Notes under the pieces: generated by a model
What the model was told of the DNA's origin: nothing
Seen by the model: only the letters and a program-made list of their open reading frames with translations
The model's database searches: none
In this document: positions 18,188 to 21,731 of the stretch, piece after piece
How the letters are laid out: every line of letters begins with the position of its first letter
How positions within the stretch are numbered: the first letter of the stretch is position 1
Position numbers and translations under genes: made by a program
DNA from: Priapulus caudatus
Taxonomy: Eukaryota > Priapulida > Priapulimorpha > Priapulimorphida > Priapulidae
Length of the DNA stretch: 21,731 nucleotides
Direction of reading: 5' to 3'
Assembly: GCF_000485595.1 (NCBI RefSeq)
Contig: NW_014578231.1
Span: forward strand, 55,001-76,731

Positions 18188-18487
18188 ATGAACACCCAGA
18201 AAGAAAGCACTACAAATACGGAAGCCATCGAAAACATGGAAAGCAGAGAGAAAAATTGCCCGTCGCACAGCGATCGTGGCTGGGCGTGGATGGTGTTGGT
18301 GGGTGCCTGCGTAAACTCGTTCATACTGGCCAGTGTGGGATCGAGCTTCTCTGTACTCTTCACGGAAATTGTCAGCATTTTAGAAGCTAAGAAAAGCATG
18401 ATTGTGCTCATAGCATCGCTACAATTTGGAGTCTCATTGGTATTAGGTGAGCTACACGTACGTCACTACGCGCGCGCGCGTGCGTGC

Positions 18488-18540
<53 letters not shown>

Positions 18541-20874
18541 TGAGTGTGTGCGGCGGGCGGGCGGTCTGGCGGTTAGCCGGATAGGGGGTTAGCCGGATAG
18601 GGACGGACAGACTGGTGGATGAATGTAGCGTTGTATGAATGGATGTATGGATGTATGTACGTTTGTATGAATGGATGTATGGATGGATGGATGGATGGAT
18701 GGATGGATGGATGGATGGATGGATGGATGGATGGATGGATGGATGGATGGATGGATGGATGGATGGATGGATGGATGGATGGATTACATATACGATCCTA
18801 AGGTTGTTATGCGATTAGGTCCAGTGTTCAGTCGCTTGGCTGCCGAATATGGCTATCGGCTGGTGGTGATGACAGGAGGGATGCTGGCTACGGGTGGAAT
18901 GTGTCTCAGCTACGGAGCAGCAGAACTGAGGATTCTGATCGGCGCATATGGCTTGTTGACAGGTTAGTGACAATCAAAGTCACAGATCATCGTCAGGCAC
19001 TGACCTAACCGCTTGCGCGAGATAACCACTAGAATAAGCACTTTGGAGGGTATTGCTCGGACGGTCAAGACCTAGTTTAGCAGTGGAGGATCCAGAATTG
19101 AATTCTAGAGGTGGGGCGAATCATGCGAGCTCAAGGGCACGAAGCGCCCGAGGGGGAGGGTGGTAGGCTAAAATCCCTTGCCCTGAAAATTCTAGGGGGC
19201 GACCGCCCCCGGTGCCCCCTCTGGATCCGCCACTGTTTAGACGTGTTTTTCACGCGTGCACGTCGACTTTGCGGCGATTCGTTTATTAACAGCGATTTTG
19301 GCGCCATCGTATCGCTGATTGGCTAGAGCATCCTGTCCAGAGACATGTCTACAGACTCAGATAGGTCTGCTAGTAATATATAATTTTCAGATATCATGGA
19401 AAATGAACACAAGCTCATAAAGCTCTCACAGCATCGTCAAATTCACGTTCTTACTCATGTTAAAATACGTTGAGGCCCTCCTGCCTCTGCTGATACTAGG
19501 TCTATTACAATCAAAAATCTGTACTAAAAATGAAAAACGTAGGCCTAGGCATACCCCTATAATAGTAACTTACACCTATTACTAGTATTAGACTCAGCAA
19601 TACCCTCAAGGACCACAATGTAAATAAGTGCGCTAGTCATGCTTTTTGTGTATATATCCTTTGTAGTTATCAAATTTTATGAATTCAGAATTTTATTGTA
19701 AAAGTATGCTATGTATTGTATATAATGGATAATTGCCTAAATAAATAAATAAAATAAAAATATATAATAAAAAAATAAAAATAAAAATAAGACGAAGGTG
19801 CTACAGCAGTGCGTATATAACAAATCCAACTAATATTCCTATGCTAGGGGCCTATATGGTGAATAAAAAGCTGGTTATTTGCAGGAATGGGCACAGGAAT
19901 GATAAATACCCCATCGAAGGTGATTAATGGATTATATTTTAATAAGAAACTCTCGCTGGCAACCGGACTTGCGAGCACGTCTGGTGCCGTCGGCGCCCTC
20001 GTTGGCCCTCTACTGTGTGTCAAACTCATTGAGCTGTACACCTGGCATGGCGCACTCATCATTCTAGCCGGCATGTATCTACAAACGGTGGCAGCCAGCG
20101 CCCTCTTCCGGCCAATACCAAAAGCAGCAAAGGAGGAGCTATGCAAACGTCGCGGCGGCTATCGTTCGCTAATGATGCCGATCACCGATATGATAAAACT
20201 CGGAGTTCACTGTTTGAACAACGTCGCAATGGGCTTCAGCGCGTTTATAATGGTGACATTCTGGGTGCTGTACGGCATGTCGCAGGGCCTGAGCTTCACG
20301 CGGGCTGCGCAGATGATGAGTGTGATTAGTGTGAGCGGTGCCGTCGGCGCCTTCCTGGTCGCCGCCACGGGCGACAGACCGTGGTTCCCGCGTCACGTCG
20401 TCTTCGTGCTTGCCACTCTGGCGACGGCGATCGTCGCCTTCGTGTTTCTGATCGCTCGCAAACTCTGGGTTTTCGCGCTTTGCTGCGTGCTGAGCGGATG
20501 CACCGCCGGCATAAGAACAAGCCTGGAGATGACAATTCTTGTAGACCTGTTCGGCATACAGCATCTGCCAATGGTCCAGCCTATCTACTCGCTGTGCTTT
20601 GGACTAGGAGCTTTCGCTGGGCCGATAACTGCGGGTAAGTCGATGGAAAGTCCTGACAACGTGCAAATACAGGTTTGATGGTATATCGATATAAGAATTA
20701 AATGCGGATACAAATGTGGCAACATTGAAACACTCATTCAAGGCTGGCTTAGAAATAAGGGAGGCAAAACCAAGCATAAGCATTTTCATTTCCTATAAAT
20801 AAAACTGTGATTGATTTTAAGATTTAATTTAATGTGCCATAAAATCCAACCCCATATATCTATCTATCTATCTA

Positions 20875-20912
<38 letters not shown>

Positions 20913-21411
20913 TGTGTGTGTTTATATATAACATACAAACGTGTAATGCTGACTCTAAAATGCCCTTCTCTATATTCCCATCTACTATATCTTGCCTACG
21001 ACTTCAGGCCTCTAAACTGGGCACTAATCTCACCACACTTTCTTGATGCACAACTTCACGCCTTCTTTAGTCAAAGATAAATCCGTGTAATACCCCGACT
21101 TGAAAATGTCCCCTAATAGCGATGTTACCACGCCAGCACCATAATAACGCTTGACCTCGGTGCTTATGTTACTGTCATAGAGATACATAGAGAAACATAG
21201 AGTCTACCTATAGTATTTCTATGGCTACTGTACAGGTGCTCTGTTGGACCAAACGGGCAACATGAAGTCTATCGTCATCCTATGTGGAAGCATGGCTGGT
21301 GTAAGTACAGCGTTGCTGAGTGGCACACTCTACATCGACCGCAGACAGAGACGGAGGCGTACGCCGAGGGAAGCAGTGGCAGTGAGAACGCCTAGCCACG
21401 TAGACACGTAG
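18188..21411 (+). CDS. SLC16-like (monocarboxylate transporter family) MFS protein
   Basis: Four exons, 18188-18446, 18819-18962, 19885-20634 and 21236-21411, join through three phase-1 introns, each splitting a Gly codon. They give 442 residues, a usual length for the 12-helix SLC16 family. DRGWAWMVL (29-37) matches the conserved TM1 motif (acidic-G-x-W-x-W). [21 protein letters not shown] (87-107) fits TM2-TM3. [20 protein letters not shown] (149-168) matches the TM5 motif. A helix pair flanks an intracellular loop (about 250-275), and the C terminus is an Arg-rich tail ([12 protein letters not shown]). ATG 18188 is the first ATG in its frame and has the context gccATGa; the frame is open further upstream but without a Met. 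Family members carry monocarboxylates, thyroid hormone, aromatic amino acids or other solutes, so the substrate is unknown. No immunoglobulin-type partner is encoded nearby. Confidence 0.9.
18468..18784. repeat. (TG)n and (ATGG)n microsatellites filling transporter intron 1
   Basis: A (CG/TG)n tract at 18468-18548 is followed by GC-rich sequence with a repeated ggttagccggatagg. A (ATGG)n tract then runs from about 18632 to 18784, perfect from about 18670. Together they make up most of the 372-bp intron 18447-18818. The ATGG frame reads WMDG repeatedly and is not coding. Confidence 0.95.
19081..19235. mobile_element. 155-bp MITE, CAGTGG...CCACTG ends, in transporter intron 2
   Basis: The termini cagtggaggatccaga (19081-19096) and tctggatccgccactg (19220-19235) are inverted repeats with one mismatch. 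The flanks are TTTAG on both sides (19076-19080 and 19236-19240). The interior is purine/GC-rich with gggggcgaccgccccc at 19196-19210. CAGTGGCGGATCCAG-type ends are familiar to me from marine-animal MITEs, from memory only. Confidence 0.75.
19738..19792. repeat. (TAAA)n/(AAATA)n A-rich tract
   Basis: A run of taaataaataaataaaataa and similar sequence sits in transporter intron 2 (18963-19884). It could be the tail of a retrotransposed copy oriented on the plus strand, but the preceding sequence is not one I recognise. The remainder of the intron, 19241-19737, shows nothing supported. Confidence 0.6.
20854..20910. repeat. (TATC)n-(TA)n microsatellite in transporter intron 3
   Basis: Five tatc units pass into about sixteen TA steps and then gtgtgtgtg. 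The rest of intron 3 (20635-21235) contains nothing that I can name. Confidence 0.9.
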
Positions 21412-21623
21412 CCACATGGGGGCGTGGGGTTAGCTAGTGGTAGTGGTAGTGAAACCGTCTACGGGCCCGTCTACCGCAGAGAGTAGGCCTAGTCTAGACC
21501 AGTTCTAGACGAATACAGTGGCGAACTCATTAAGGCCCTGTATTCCATTATTTTCGACTGTTTTCCACTGTTTCCCAGTTCTCCACTGTATTCGCAAGGG
21601 CGCAGCATGTACATAGATTGCTT

Positions 21624-21629
21624 ATTAAA
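21624..21629 (+). terminator. Possible variant polyadenylation signal, ATTAAA
   Basis: ATTAAA, the commonest variant signal, lies 213 bp after the transporter stop at 21409-21411. No AATAAA is seen in the 3' flank within the window, so this is the best candidate, with low certainty. Confidence 0.25.
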
Positions 21630-21661
21630 TGTTCGCTATATGATCATATACTTAAGATACA

Positions 21662-21667
21662 AACACA

Positions 21668-21726
<59 letters not shown>
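21662..21726. repeat. (AC)n microsatellite at the right edge
   Basis: An almost perfect CA-dinucleotide tract of about 65 bp, ending five bases before the window edge. Confidence 0.95.
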
Positions 21727-21728
<2 letters not shown>

Positions 21729-21731
21729 CAC

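Noticed and set aside
18619-18967. Frames encoding WMDG repeats
   Set aside because: They translate the (ATGG)n microsatellite; only 18819-18962 of this interval is a transporter exon.
20169-20571. Minus-strand frames opposite transporter exon 3
   Set aside because: Antisense shadows of the GC-rich sense exon.

Overview
The window is animal nuclear DNA, almost certainly from an invertebrate metazoan. Genes are interrupted by introns with GT/AG boundaries, coding density is low, and short DNA transposons, minisatellites and microsatellites fill introns and spacers. The gene set points the same way: a FICD-type ER AMPylator, a single-pass Golgi-type sulfotransferase, an SLC16-type transporter and a homeodomain/HMG-box gene. 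I cannot place the species. All gene models were spliced by hand from reading-frame continuity, splice-site phase and family motifs; nothing was searched.

Layout. 1-507: non-coding, with an overlapping CRE/UPRE-like motif. 508-899: hAT-like MITE. 1000-4502 (minus strand): tandemly duplicated exon pairs, each pair encoding one homeodomain-like plus one HMG-box-like module, with a TA-flanked MITE in one intron. This is the most unusual coding feature here. 4503-5320: nothing convincing. 5330-6180: GC-richer duplicated block with TTAGGG-like runs and long hairpins. 6300-6830: palindromes and simple repeats. 7079-9609 (plus): complete two-exon FICD gene with a 7-codon uORF; its intron holds a 528-bp inverted-repeat element and three copies of a 79-bp hairpin element. 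9610-13640: intergenic, with duplicated segments, a dispersed repeat, two tandem arrays and a 26-bp-arm hairpin. 13647-16300 (plus): four-exon sulfotransferase whose introns hold a (TAGG)n tract and a roughly 45-bp minisatellite running up to the last acceptor. 16430-18187: spacer with a (GA)n tract and an open frame of uncertain status. 18188-21411 (plus): four-exon, 442-residue SLC16-like transporter with simple repeats and a MITE in its introns. 21412-21731: 3' flank ending in (AC)n.

The genes do not form a pathway. FICD acts on BiP in the ER lumen, the sulfotransferase would act in the Golgi lumen, the transporter in a membrane, and the HD/HMG protein, if expressed, in the nucleus. They are simply neighbours in a repeat-rich stretch of chromosome.
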